Notes: generated by a model from the letters alone, not told the origin. A DNA stretch of 64,000 nt from Mercurialis annua (GCF_937616625.2 NC_065574.1:24056001-24120000), one strand, 5' to 3'; shown: positions 38,889-50,530, counted from the first letter of the stretch. Translations and numbers: made by a program.

Positions 38889-39320
38889 ATGATTAGTGCC
38901 AAGAATCTCCTCAAATTGGCAAAGAAATGGCAGAAACTCGCAGCTATTAGTCGAAAGCGGATCACATCACCTCAAACTATAGCTGCAACTAGTTCTTGCA
39001 GCATTTCGTCAAAAGCCGAAAAGGGTCACTTCGTAGTCTACTCTGCCGATCAGAAACGATTCTTGTTGCCTTTGGAGTATCTCAACAACAAACTAGTTCG
39101 AGAGCTATTCGACATGGCAGAAGACGAGTTTGGATTGCCTAGCGACGGGCCTCTTACTTTACCATGTGATGCGGAGGTTATGGAGTATGCAATCTGTTTG
39201 ATTAAACAAAAGGCAGCAAGGGACGTACAACAAGCCTTGTTGACTTCTATAGCAAGCAATTACTTTTCATCATCGTTACATCAATCAAGAACCCGCCAAT
39301 TATCAATTTGTAGCTTCTGA
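38889..39320 (+). CDS. SAUR family protein (small auxin-up RNA), SAUR61-68-like
   Basis: A single-exon gene of 143 codons, as usual for SAURs. The N-terminus MISAKNLLKLAKKWQKLA is the hallmark of the clade containing Arabidopsis SAUR61-SAUR68. Residues 46-94 hold the SAUR core: GHFVVYSADQKRFLLPLEYL, then LFDMAEDEFGLPSDGPLTLP and Cys93-Asp94. The tail (residues 108-143) is variable. Family members promote cell expansion by inhibiting PP2C.D phosphatases and so keeping plasma-membrane H+-ATPases active; this is family knowledge. The ATG is the first in frame after the TATA box at 38781. The frame is intact with no missing core residue, so the gene may be functional despite satellite DNA 330 bp upstream. 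An inverted copy of part of codons 110-121 lies in its 5' flank. Confidence 0.93.
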   Translation: MISAKNLLKLAKKWQKLAAISRKRITSPQTIAATSSCSISSKAEKGHFVVYSADQKRFLLPLEYLNNKLVRELFDMAEDEFGLPSDGPLTLPCDAEVMEYAICLIKQKAARDVQQALLTSIASNYFSSSLHQSRTRQLSICSF

Positions 39321-39497
39321 AAAGATACAATTACATTTATACATATAGATATAGATATACCGTTACATTGTAGAGATAAACTAAACCATACACTGAGCAT
39401 ATCTATTGCAGTCGGAAACGTTTCAGGATTTATATTATAAATTTTTGATTTTATGCTATGGTCAGTGTCGGCTCTTTATGCCCATAAAGATTTAATT
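39321..39497 (+). other. SAUR 3' flank and start of inverted-repeat system
   Basis: Probable 3' UTR and AT-rich flank. From about 39455 the sequence (GGTCAGTGTCGGCTCTTTATG) recurs inverted at 46118-46160, marking the left edge of the large palindrome. Confidence 0.5.
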
Positions 39498-39604
39498 GGT
39501 TTTAAAATTTATATTTCATTTATGTATTGATTCAATCTGCTCGATGATGACAGACTCGATAGTAATTGGAACTGATACAGTCAATCTAGAGGCTCGATCT
39601 AACC
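39498..39604 (+). repeat. 107 bp direct repeat, copy 1
   Basis: Starts GGTTTTAAAATTTATATTTC and ends GGCTCGATCTAACC. It is repeated almost exactly at 41093-41199 and inverted at 44979-45085. Confidence 0.85.
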
Positions 39605-40027
39605 AAACATGTAAAGCCACTAACAACAACACAAGGAACATCATCTTTGCCTTCATCGAACAATACATGTAAATTTCAAGCATAATTAGACATGTTTATA
39701 TATGTCAACAACTTGTATTATTTTTAACATATACCAAGAAGATGTGTCAACCAGCAAGAAATTTCTTCTTCCGGACCCAGTAAATTTATGATAACTTACT
39801 ACTTCTTTTCTTCAAAGATATTAAAAATAAATGGAATGGGTCTAATTTGTTGTTTATACTAATTGATTTCCATACAATTATTTTAATTCAGTCTACCTAG
39901 ATGGCTCTATCTTTGGTAAGACCGTTTATACAATCTGTATTCGGCCATGACCGGAAAAGGTATAACCAGGATTAGTTGCTTGCCGGTTATCACGTGGATT
40001 AGCAAGCAGTGTTGTTGTTAGTTCCTT

Positions 40028-40300
40028 GTGTTGTTGTTAGTGGCATTACAAACATTTCACCTTTTTAGCGATTTAAGCCAAACAATTACAAACATTACGA
40101 AACAAATCCAAACGTTTCACCTTTTTAGCGATTTAAGCCAAACAATTACAAACGTTTCGAAACAAATCCAAACGTTTCACCTTTTTAGCAATTTAAGGCA
40201 AACGTTTACAAAGATTACGAAACAAATCCAAATGTTTCACCTTTTTTGCAATTTAAGCCAAATGTTTACAAACGTTACGAAACAAATCCAAGCGTTTGAC
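40028..40300 (+). repeat. ~60 bp tandem repeat, about 4.5 copies
   Basis: Units of the type ATTTCACCTTTTTAGCGATT, TAAGCCAAACAATTAC, AAACATTACGAAACAAATCC. Because 60 is a multiple of three it gives a 93-codon frame of 20-residue repeats at 40028-40309, probably not a gene. The right arm keeps about 2.5 inverted copies (45883-46035). Confidence 0.82.
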
Positions 40301-41092
40301 CTTTTATGACATAAGCACAAATTTGGGTCGACTAAAATATATCTGTCATGACCGGAAAACGGTGAGAAACACGTCGTTAGGCTTTAACGTGCAGATAAAA
40401 CTTTTGACAGTATTAATTGTTTTAATTCCATTGATTTCATTTCCTTTCAGATCCCTGGCCTATACTAATTTCATTTTTGGTCTCGTTTATGATTGACTCA
40501 AAATGCATCAGGCCGAACCGAATCATAGGTATGGATTTCAGGTAAAAGATTCAAGCGACAGAATCGTTTTTTAGTAGTCTTTTATTTCACTTTGTAGTTT
40601 TTAGTACAATTGGTTCTGATTTTTTTTTTAATTATGCCGGATGCGGCAGATATAGAGAGAGTTTGATCCTAGGAGCCTTGGATCTAAGAGTGAAAACTAT
40701 TTTACTGGACAAAAAGAATATGAAATGACTACTGACTGTTGATACCTATTACTACTAGTTCACACATGATTGTAAGAATTGTCATTGCAAGACCTTATTC
40801 TCTGAAGTTTGCTGAGCAACACACAGTAAGTTTCTAAGCTCATATTTCACATTTTTGTGGCAAATTATTGGGAGTTTTGTGGTTTAATTGGGTCTGTCTG
40901 ATTATAGTGTTTTTATATGTATGTGTGTGTTGAGTTTGCTGTTTTGGATCAAGTGTCTGGGAGTTGAGAGGAATTGAAATGGAAGGTCATGTTTTTGGTT
41001 CGATCGAGCTAACGGGGCATCTCCGAAGCGAAACAATTTTTAGGTATTTTCTGTTTGCTCCTCTTGTAACCTCGGGTTTGATTGATTTAACG

Positions 41093-41199
41093 GGTTTTAA
41101 AATTTATATTTCATTTATGTATTGATTCAATCTGCTCGATGATGACAGACTCGATAGTAATTGGAACTGATACAGTCAATCTAGAGGCTCGATCTAACC
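41093..41199 (+). repeat. 107 bp direct repeat, copy 2
   Basis: Near-exact copy of 39498-39604, 1.6 kb downstream in the same arm. Confidence 0.85.
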
Positions 41200-42794
41200 G
41201 AAATCAAAGAAAAAAAGGGAAAACAATTTAGGTATTAACATTATAAATTGATTTGTGTTGGATCATTTGATAAAAAGGATTTTACGGCTTAAATTTACAC
41301 TTTAGAACTTTATTTTTATTCCTAGTTTAGAATGATTCTTAACTAGAGGAACCAAAATTCCAATATTGATCCAACCTAAAATGGATTTGATGAACTGGTT
41401 TGATTGTTAACTATGTATTTCATCAACTTGTCTATTCAGTCTCTTTTTTGGTTCAGCCATGTTTGTATTTGCTATGCCTATTCTTCTTTATAGACTTAAT
41501 GAACTGATTCAGCGACCATTCTAATATAATTTTTATGTTTAGCAGATTTTGATATTGGAGCGTCATTGAAGAAAGATGGAATATGACAGTATTTGTACAA
41601 CACCTTCGAGCAACAATTTAGAAAACTCCCCTAAAAGTTGTTGGCTTATAAAAGTGACGGATTTAGTGCTTACTTTGAAGGAATGCTTGTTGTAAATAAT
41701 CATTTTTTTGCTGTATTGAGAACCTTTTTAAAAATATAATATTTAAAATTTTATTATGATGTGTTTGAGATGAAAGTAGCTCTTTTTAGTGTGGAATCTT
41801 GGTTATAAAAAAAACTCCTTGCTAGAAAATAAAGGAATATTTATTTTTAGATTTTGAGCACCAAAATTCAAAGAAGATCAAAAGTGGTGGGGTCTATTTA
41901 TAGAAAATAGATAACTTAGAGCCTACTTTATCCACTAACTCATTTGACCTTAATAGTTTATTTAACGCTAATTATGCTTTTAATTGAGTTTTTAAAAATC
42001 ACTAATCATAATTGGTTTGTTTTTCTTATGCAGGACTGTTTAGGAACAAAACAGAATGGCCAAATATCATTTTGCCCCCTTTATTTTAAAAGGACATGCA
42101 ATCAAGCTCTTGAAAGTTCGAAATAACAATTTAGTCCTAAATGCCATAATTACGGAACAGCCCCTGAAGTGCCAGAATTACAAAGCAGCACCTGAAGTGC
42201 AAGAATTGCCAAAAAGTCCCTAATTAAAAAAATTTATAAAACAACCCCTTTCACTTTTAAAAATAAAAATAAGTTGTTGTTTAGCCCGTAGGTTGTATTA
42301 AATATCACTTTGTGCCCTTTTTTATTCAGAATTGAATCTTGTAATTTTATTAAAGTGGATGCTATGGTTTGACTTCTTATAATTTTTTTGTTTAATATTT
42401 AATCTTATGGATTTTTCGGTTTGGTAAGTATAGGAAAATGATATGAGTCCAAAAGGTTAGTCTAAATATTGGAAGTCTAGCTTATTATGTATATTTTAAT
42501 AAGCCCAAGTTTAAATTTATTTTGATGTAATGAATAAACTATTTCTGAATCCAAAGTTGATCCATGCAAGTCCAACTGTAAAAATTTTTTATTTACCTTT
42601 TAGGATAAATTATGATAGATTAATTATAACTTGTAATATCGAATTAATTCATCTTACTTATTATTTTTATTAATGAATCCTTTTATGTTTAAATAAATAT
42701 CGTGTTGATCCCTCATTTAAAATTGGGTGTTAAAACCTGCTCGCTTTTGTATATCTTCTTGGCTGAAGAAGTATACAAAATAAAGGATAGTCAA

Positions 42795-44250
42795 ATTTAT
42801 CGAAAGAGATTTGACCTAATAAGTTAAAAAAACTCACCTTATAACTATTTTGCGTTTATACTCTCACCTAGAAAAAAATTCAATTGTACCCTATTTTGAG
42901 GTTTCATGTCTCGTCTCTACCCTAAAGAAGTAATTTAACCTCTTTTCATTTGAAAAAAATGTTCAAAATAATATTTTATATTTAGCTTATATTTTAATTA
43001 AATATTAATGTTATTAATTGTACAAAAACACATTCTTCTTTAAAAAAATCAGCAAACAATAATTTTTTTATTTAATCTATATTAATTATCAATAAATTTT
43101 TTAAATTAAAAAAACATAAAAAAAACCCTTTATACAAAATAAAATCGATTTACATTTTTCTATATTTTTAAAATTAAAAGCAGTGACATTTACAACCTAT
43201 AAGTAAGGAATTAATTACTACTGATGATATATATTTTCACGTTACGCGTGTTTCTTTTCATCATCTTCTTCTTCATCTTGTTTACTATTGGATGATGGGC
43301 TTCGATCAGATTCTGTTCATAAAAACTTGGCAGTTGATGAAAACTTAAATTAAAATACTAATCAAAATCCAAACAAAATGCACATATTTGAATGATTATT
43401 ATAATTATTCAGTTAGATAATCAATACCACACGTACCATCAGAACCACCGCGAACACCGTCGTCATCAAGGTGGTTCTACTGCTCACGGTGGTTGTTTGG
43501 CTGTAAAAGATCATCGTCGTCGTGGGAATGTTTTTGGCTGGCATTATTTTGTATATATATATATGAATTAGTTGGTGTTGTATAATTATAAAAGTAGTTA
43601 AGGTTTTAAAGATAGGTTGATAAAATGTGGGAAAGTTTGGTGCTTCAGAATTGGGGAAGCTAATAAATTGACGCTGGTGGTGTGGGAAAGGTTGATAAAA
43701 TGCCCGCCTGACTATTCCTCGGAAAAGCGAGGAGCTCCTCGTTTTTTCCGAGGAGCAGATCTGCTCCTCGCCTAATGCTAGGAGCAGATCTGCTCCTCCC
43801 CTAAGACCCCCCTCATCGCCTGAAAATTAAAAAAAAGAAAATTAAATAAAGTTAATCTTTTTTGCAAAACGTTTATCGATTTTTGATAGCGGGTTCGTAA
43901 ATCAGATGAGTACCGTGGTGAAGTTTAATTTATTTAATTTTTAATAAAATTCAAAAACAATTAATTTTTAAGATTTATTTAAATGTTTTTAAAATTAAAG
44001 GACTTATTTGTATTTTTCTATATACATAGAAAAGATGATATAACCTTTCTATTTAATTATTTTTAATGTTTTCATTTTTTGATTAATTAAATTGTCAAAT
44101 TTTTAAAATTTAAGGTAGTGATAAAATATGAAAACTCAAAATAGGTTACAACTGAACTTTTTTTTTAAGTCAGGGTATAAACGCAAAAAAGTTAGAAGGT
44201 AGGGTTTTTTTAAGTAATTAGGCCAAAAAGATTTAACCAAGTTGGACTCT
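42795..44250. mobile_element. Inner element with imperfect terminal inverted repeats
   Basis: The left segment at about 42806-42912 (TTTGCGTTTATACTCTCACC and CCTATTTTGAGGTTTCAT) pairs with about 44103-44243 inverted (AAACTCAAAATAGGTTACAA and GGGTATAAACGCAAAAAAG). The pairing is about 80% by eye over some 100 bp. No transposase frame, so it would be a non-autonomous or decayed DNA element. Exact ends and target duplication are not clear. Confidence 0.55.
43715..43800. repeat. Cluster of short palindromes
   Basis: GAGGAGCAGATCTGCTCCTC, extended by one base pair on each side, forms a perfect 22 bp palindrome at about 43759. A second shorter copy (AGGAGCAGATCTGCTCCT) lies about 30 bp on, and half-sites (GAGGAGCTCCTC) lie before it. 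Confidence 0.85.
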
Positions 44251-44392
44251 TTTTGAATATGTTGAGGGGTTTGGCTATATTTTGATACACCAAATGTATA
44301 TTTTAAGGGTTTCTTTCCCTAGTAAAAAGAAAGAAAAAGACTATAAACTATCCATGTTAGTAAACTGGCCTTATTTCTATTAGAGAAAGTTT

Positions 44393-46035
44393 AAAGAGCT
44401 ACTTTCATCTCAAACACATCATAATAAAATTTTAAATATTATATTTTTAAAAAGGTTCTCAATACAGCAAAAAAATGATTATTTACAACAAGCATTCCTT
44501 CAAAGTAAGCACTAAATCCGTCACTTTTATAAGCCAACAACTTTTAGGGGAGTTTTCTAAATTGTTGCTCGAAGGTGTTGTACAAATACTGTCATATTCC
44601 ATCTTTCTTCAATGACGCTCCAATATCAAAATCTGCTAAACATAAAAATGATATTAGAATGGTCGTTGAATCAGTTCATTAAGTCTATAAAGAAGAATAG
44701 GCATAACAAATACAAACATGGCTGAACCAAAAAAGAGACTGAATAGACAAGTTGATGAAATACATAGTTAACAATCAAACCAGTTCATCAAATCCATTTT
44801 AGGTTGGATCAATATTGGAATTTTGGTTCCTCTAGTTAAGAATCATTCTAAACTAGGAATAAAAATAAAGTTCTAAAGTGTAAATTTAAGCCGTAAAATC
44901 CTTTTTATCAAATGATCCAACACAAATCAATTTATAATGTTAATACCTAAATTGTTTTCCCTTTTTTTCTTTGATTTCGGTTAGATCGAGCCTCTAGATT
45001 GACTGTATCAGTTCCAATTACTATCGAGTCTGTCATCATCGAGCAGATTGAATCAATACATAAATGAAATATAAATTTTAAAACCAGTTAAATCAATCAA
45101 ACCCGAGGTTACAAGAGGAGCAAACAGAAAATACCTAAAAATTGTTTCGCTTCGGAGATGCCCCGCTAGCTCGATCGAACCAAAAACATGACCTTCCATT
45201 TCAATTCCTCTCAACTCCCAGACACTTGATCCAAAACAGCAAACTCAACACACACATACATATAAAAACACTATAATCAGACAGACCCAATTAAACCACA
45301 AAACTCCCAATAATTTGCCACAAAAATGTGAAATGTGAGCTTAGAAACTTACTGTGTGTTGCTCAGCAAACTTCAGAGAATAAGGTCTTGCAATGACAAT
45401 TCTTACAATCATGTGTGAACTAGTAGTAATAGGTATCAACAGTCAGTAGTCATTTCATATTCTTTTTGTCCAGTAAAATAGTTTTCGCTCTTAGATCCAA
45501 GGCTCCTAGGATCAAACTCTCTCTATATCTGCCGCATCCGGCATAATTAAAAAAAAAATCAGAACCAATTGTACTAAAAACTACAAAGTGAAATAAAAGA
45601 CTACTAAAAAACGATTCTGTCGCTTGAATCTTTTACCTGAAATCCATACCTATGATTCGGTTCGGCCTGATGCATTATGAGTCAATCATAAACGACACCA
45701 AAAATGAAATTAGTATAGGCCAGGGATCTGAAAGGAAATGAAATCAATGGAATTAAAACAATTAATACTATCAAAAGTTTTATCTGCACGTTAAAGCCTA
45801 ACGACGTGTTTCTCACCGTTTTCCGGTCATGACATATATATTTCAGTCGACCCAAATTTGTGCTTATGTCATAAAAGGTCAAAACGCTTGGATTTGTTTC
45901 GTAACATTTGTAAACATTTGTCTTAAATTGCTAAAAAAGTGAAACATTTGGATTTGTTTCGTAATCTTTGTAAACGTTTGCCTTAAATTGCTAAAAAGGT
46001 GAAACGTTTGGATTTGTTTCGAAACGTTTGTAATT
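44393..46035 (-). repeat. Right inner arm of large inverted repeat
   Basis: Reverse complement of 40139-41785 with few differences, including the copy of the 107 bp repeat at 44979-45085 and the inverted frame at 45682-45882. Confidence 0.88.
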
Positions 46036-46985
46036 ATGTAATTGTTCTATCATACCTATATGTAAAAACTACAAAGTGAATTTTTTTCTCTCCGATGCGA
46101 CCTGATGACATTCTTGCGAATCTTTATGGGCATAAAAAGCCGACACTGACCATAACATAGTTTAGCACAAAGTATTCGAGTATGGTTGGGTATTACATAT
46201 AGGTATTTTCTATTAAGTTAATGTTCGGATATATAAGTATGAGGTTCTTGATATTATACGTATAATATCACTAATATAAAAATAGGTAATATTTATAATA
46301 AGGTAATATTATATTAACAAGACCTCAGATATTTACTTTTGGTTGATTAATTCAATTTTTTCAGATACTGTTAATTTAATCAGGATCATACCATAATCTT
46401 GTTGTACAAACGTTAACAAATCCAAACGCTTGGTCCCGAGAGCTGAGCTACACCGAGTTACTCTACTTGATCCCGAGAGCTATGCTCACACCGAGTTACC
46501 ACCTTACCATAATTACCTTTCCCAGATCATTACCGGTGCGCACGCAGTTCTAATGATGCCAATTAGGTAGCATGTTCCAACTAGAAGCCATAATATAAAA
46601 ACAGTTCGAAATACACGTACAGTATATATATTTAATATGAAAATAACAATTTACTTAATAAAGCGGTAAATAGTAAGTACAAACTCACTGCCTGTTAATC
46701 CACGTGATAACTGGCCATATCCTTCATGAAATATAAATTAGAACTAATAAATAACTACTGGTTCACTAATCTATAAATTTACTGGGTCCGGAAGAAGAAA
46801 TTTCTTGCTGGTTGACACATCTTCTTGGTATATGTTAAAAATAATACAAGTTGTTGACATATATAAACATGTCTCCTTATGCTTGAAATTTACATGTATT
46901 GTTCGATGAAGGCAAAGATGATGTTCCTTGTGTTGTTGTTAGTGGCTTTACATGTTTGGTTAGATCGAGCCTCTAGATTGATCAA
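46036..46985 (-). repeat. Right outer part of the inverted-repeat system
   Basis: Pieces at 46118-46160, 46685-46713 and 46766-46985 pair inverted with 39455-40010. The stretch between them (46161-46684) has no partner on the left and probably marks an insertion here or a loss there. No gene seen. Confidence 0.7.
46434..46499 (+). repeat. Two-copy 37 bp tandem repeat
   Basis: TCCCGAGAGCTGAGCTACAC then CGAGTTAC at 46434-46461 is repeated with a small change at 46471-46499. Confidence 0.75.
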
Positions 46986-47130
46986 GAAGGAAGACCATTG
47001 ATAAGAATCATTAGCTACCCTCACCCACCCCTTCTTCTCTCTTTACTCTCATTTCAATCTCTATCGGCGTAACCTTCACCTCTACCTCCAACATATAAAT
47101 TTGAACAAAACCCAAAACAGATAAACATAC

Positions 47131-47478
47131 AGTTGTGGTCTCGGTAATAAATTTCTTGGTAGAGATGGGTTTGTTATCATCATGGTCATGGTCTTCCTTC
47201 TTGGGTTTAGGTGTCTTAGAGCGAGAATTTGAAGCACTTTTAGTCTTACTCAGGGGAGTGTCAAAATCATCGTCAGAGTCCTCTTTGTTGGGTTTAGGGA
47301 TTGAAGCATTTGTTGGAGTTTTCTTGTGGGCTTTCTGAATGCAACTTAAACTATTATTATGCTCATTATCATCTTCTTTTTGTAATTTTTGCTTCCCCTG
47401 ACGGCATTTTGGCTTACAAATTGAATTGAAAGTTTTTATTTTTCTGGAGCCAAAAGAAGACGATGAAATAGTAACCAA
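47131..47478 (-). CDS. Possible exon of a Lys/Asp/Ser-rich protein (unidentified)
   Basis: An open minus-strand frame of about 115 residues is rich in Lys, Asp, Ser and Pro, with paired acidic motifs (NKEDSDDDFDTPLSKTK and KPKKEDHDHDDNKPIS). The frame has no ATG at its 5' end; the first codon counted here is TTG, and a stop lies upstream at about 47497. A good splice donor (GTATGT) follows ACAACT at 47130, after which the frame turns non-coding in character. This fits an internal or broken exon. The repeated EDSDDD...PLS pattern recalls the disordered N-terminal region of plant DNA topoisomerase I, but no catalytic part is present and the similarity is weak. Confidence 0.28.
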
Positions 47479-47499
47479 AACCTTTTTCCTACTTCAAAA

Positions 47500-48209
47500 A
47501 AGTAATATGCAGAAATATCTCGCAAAAACGATGTTATACAATAGGGTTAAAAATTGCTTAAAAGTGAGGCAAATGCACATTTAAAGTGGTCTTATTGTTA
47601 AAATTTTAAAATATTTTTTAGAAAAAATGGTTTTATTGTTAAAATTTTAACATTGAACTTTTTTGCAGTGAAAAGAGACCAATTTAATACTTCGAGGTGC
47701 AATTGAAAATGAAAGGTGGTAATTTAGATAAAATTGGCGATTTTGAAAGATGGGGGTGGAAACGAAAGGGGGTTGAAAGGTGGGGAGGTTTTCAGGAAAT
47801 TAGCCTTCAAAAAATACTAAATAACATGCCCTTAACTGGCCAAGAGTACAAAACACCCTTTAATTTTTCTAGAGAAGTATATAAACTTTTTTAGTTTTTT
47901 CTTTACCTTTTGGACCCTTAATGTGTTTAAATGGTACATAAAAACTCTTTAATTTTTCCAGAAAGAATACATTAGCATTTTTAGTTCAAGATGTAAATGT
48001 AATTTCTTTTGTTATTTCTATTAATGTATATTCAAGGTGTACTTCTTTTTTCTTTAACTAATATGACAATATTAAAGACAGTGGGATACTTTTAACAATT
48101 TTTAAATGGTTGCAATCTGTTTTGAAAAATAAATTAAAGTAAATGGCCAATCCGGCATTCAAACTTATGTCTCATAGTTAAATAAAGAGTTGAAGCCCTC
48201 ATCTATGTC
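47500..48209 (+). other. AT-rich intergenic sequence
   Basis: Low-complexity sequence with short frames only; no gene or clear repeat recognised. Confidence 0.5.
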
Positions 48210-48541
48210 ATAGTTCACAGTTTGATAACTCTTATTTGAAAATCAAATGATTTGGTACCTCAGTTTTACTTTTGCAAACACTTACACCCTTCTGTTAAAT
48301 ATAGGTACCAAACCATTAACAGAATTAAATGTGAGGTACTAAATTGTTTGAAAATAAGGTATCAAATTATTAACATTACTAAAAGTGCGGTATCACATCG
48401 GTAACATAATTGAAAGTGAGATACTAAACCATTTTACCAAATTATTAATGGAACTAACAGAAGCCGCTAATTGTTGACGGAATTGAAAGTCAGGTACCAA
48501 ATCGTTTAAATTTCAATAAGAGGTACCAAACTGTGAATATT
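48210..48541. mobile_element. MITE-like element with ~55 bp terminal inverted repeats
   Basis: The left end at 48211-48270 (ATGATTTGGTACCTCAGTTT) pairs inverted with 48482-48540 (AGTCAGGTACCAAATCG, AGAGGTACCAAACTGTGA). Between them GGTAC-type motifs repeat irregularly. It has no coding capacity, and the target duplication is unclear. Confidence 0.6.
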
Positions 48542-48781
48542 AAAAAATATGAGGGGTCTTTACTCTTAAATAAATCAGTTTAAATTTTTTAGTTAATAAA
48601 ATCTAATAACTTATGTCTCAAAATCAAATACATGTAATTTAATATTAAAAAGGGTTATTTGGTTTCCAAATATAAACTAAATTTGAGGGTGGAATAAATT
48701 TTAAAATAAAACTCGAGGTTAAACGATTCAAATAAAAAAACAAGATAGTTTCTAAATAATATTCGAGCGACTTGATTTATT

Positions 48782-49428
48782 TAGGCTTAATCATAATTAA
48801 AATTTATTCTTTTTGACTTTTTTTGATTATGTTGCAAACTTTTACAATCATTAATTTTATCTCAATTTTCAATTTTTCATTTCAATTGTACTAATTTTTC
48901 TAACTGAAATTTTTACACTCGAAAAAAGATTCAGGTATGTCCTTCATATTTAATACGTAGACTAAGGAACCCCTTAATGTTTTAAAAATGTACCAAAAAC
49001 ATATACTAATTTTGAATTTTATAATTCAAATATTCCAAATTCACGAATTTTATATTTCTTTTTGAATAAAAAAATTTCAAATTTGAAATCCAAAATTAAA
49101 TATTTAAGTAATAATTAATTACAATTTTTTATTTTTTTTAAGTGCGAGTTTTAAAAGGTTGAAAATAAATAAATAAAGTGAACTAATATTTTTTGTTTTT
49201 TTCAAAATCGAAAGGCTATTTGAATTTTTTTTTTATTAAGAACCTATATAAACTATATGTCAAATATGAAGAACATGTTTGAACTTTTATGAGGAAAAAA
49301 GTTCAATTTTAATAATGAGTACAATTGCAAATGAAAATTGGAATCAGGATAAAATTGACGACTTTAAAAATTTAGGATATAATCGAAAAAATATAAAAAC
49401 GGTGAGGTATTTTTGGCCGATTAGTCTA
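48782..49428. mobile_element. ~650 bp element with imperfect long terminal inverted repeats
   Basis: Left sequence at 48782-48960 (CAATTGTACTAATTTTTC, GTATGTCCTTCATATTTAA) pairs inverted with 49250-49428 (TATGAAGAACATG, GAGTACAATTG). No coding frame; no clear target duplication. Confidence 0.5.
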
Positions 49429-50530
49429 TTTTACCGTCATTGTTGAATTTATAATTTCACTGTTAATTATTATATATTTTTTATTCATCCTTTATTAATG
49501 TATTTCATTCATGAAATTATAATCATTTATTTTTGCATTACCAAATTTGAGTAGATTATAAAACTAAAGGGGTAATTAATTCTAATAGTCATTGAATTTT
49601 CATTTTTTTCATTTCAGTCACTAAATTTTAATTTTATTTCTTTTTGGTTCTTGAACTTTCATTTTGGTTTTTCCGGCCAAAAACACCTAGGTGGCAGTCA
49701 AAATTTGACATGTGGCAGCTGGATTTTGTTAGTTTTACCTAATTTTTTTTATCAAATATGCATAATTTTAGTTTGAAAATGAGTTTTTAGGATAAATTAT
49801 GCCTACATGGCAAATTTTCATGTAAAAACACTAATTAAAATATTAAAACCAAAAAATATAAATTTACATATATTTGTATAATTTTTTTTTGATTTAATTG
49901 TTCGGTTTTTCAGTTTTTCAGTTTTTTCGGTTTTTAAAATGCTGAAACCTAACCGAAAACCGAATACCAAACTTTTTTTTTTTGATACAACGAAGAAAGA
50001 CACAGAGTGAGTTGTAAATGTTTGGCTTAATGAACACAAATTTGAATCATACCCAAAATATTTGTAGAGAGAGCAATTAATTAATAAAATTAGCTTAGGA
50101 AACAAAACCAAATTCCAAATTCCATATATTTAACTATCAAAATGATGATGAGTTCACTTTCTTTTGCCACTTCTAGATTCTATGACAATTAATATATCAT
50201 GTTTGTAGCAATGTTCTAAAAATTAAATAGGTGGCCGAACGGTTAGCCTCCCATTTTCGGTTTAGCTACGGATCAATTAAAATTATGTACAAGTGGTTTA
50301 ATTTTTAGTTTAACTGGTTTAGCTACCGGTTCAATCAATCTAATCAGTTGGACTGGATATCTCAAAGGGAATACTAGAAGAAGAATGAGCTATTTAGGAT
50401 GATTTAAAAAATTATGCTCATAAAATGAATACTGAACAATCCAAACTCACGACATTGTTTTCATTAAGCTAAATCAGTGGCAACGTTATAGTGTTTATCA
50501 AACGTATAACATATGGTCAGTGTTATAGAT
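49429..50530 (+). other. AT-rich intergenic sequence
   Basis: No gene recognised. A minus-strand frame at 49818-50111 is Phe/Lys-rich, as expected by chance in AT-rich DNA. The right end (50522-50530) is the left copy of a target-site duplication. Confidence 0.5.
50522..50530 (+). repeat. Target-site duplication, left copy
   Basis: GTTATAGAT, identical to 50895-50903 on the other side of the element. Confidence 0.88.

Larger units (their letters stand above)
39455..41785 (+). repeat. Left arm of large nested inverted repeat
   Basis: The part 40139-41785 matches 44393-46035 inverted at very high identity over about 1.65 kb. Outer pieces also pair with the right side: 39455-39492 with 46118-46160, 39570-39790 with 46766-46985, and 39985-40010 with 46685-46713. 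No transposase frame was found; short ORFs such as 40296-40496 recur in both arms and look non-coding. Confidence 0.85.
41786..44392 (+). other. Spacer between the inverted arms
   Basis: This 2.6 kb of AT-rich sequence holds no gene that I can recognise. It contains a smaller inverted element (about 42795-44250) and short palindromes near 43715-43800. Confidence 0.6.

Noticed and set aside
39050..39259. Minus-strand frame inside the SAUR gene
   Set aside because: Antisense shadow of a clear SAUR coding sequence.
40028..40309. 93-codon frame with 20-residue repeats
   Set aside because: The 60 bp tandem repeat is a multiple of three and stays open by arithmetic; it lies in the palindrome and has no homologous domain that I recognise.
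45682..45882. 66-codon frame conserved between both palindrome arms
   Set aside because: The arms are near-identical at DNA level, so conservation says nothing about coding; no domain is visible.
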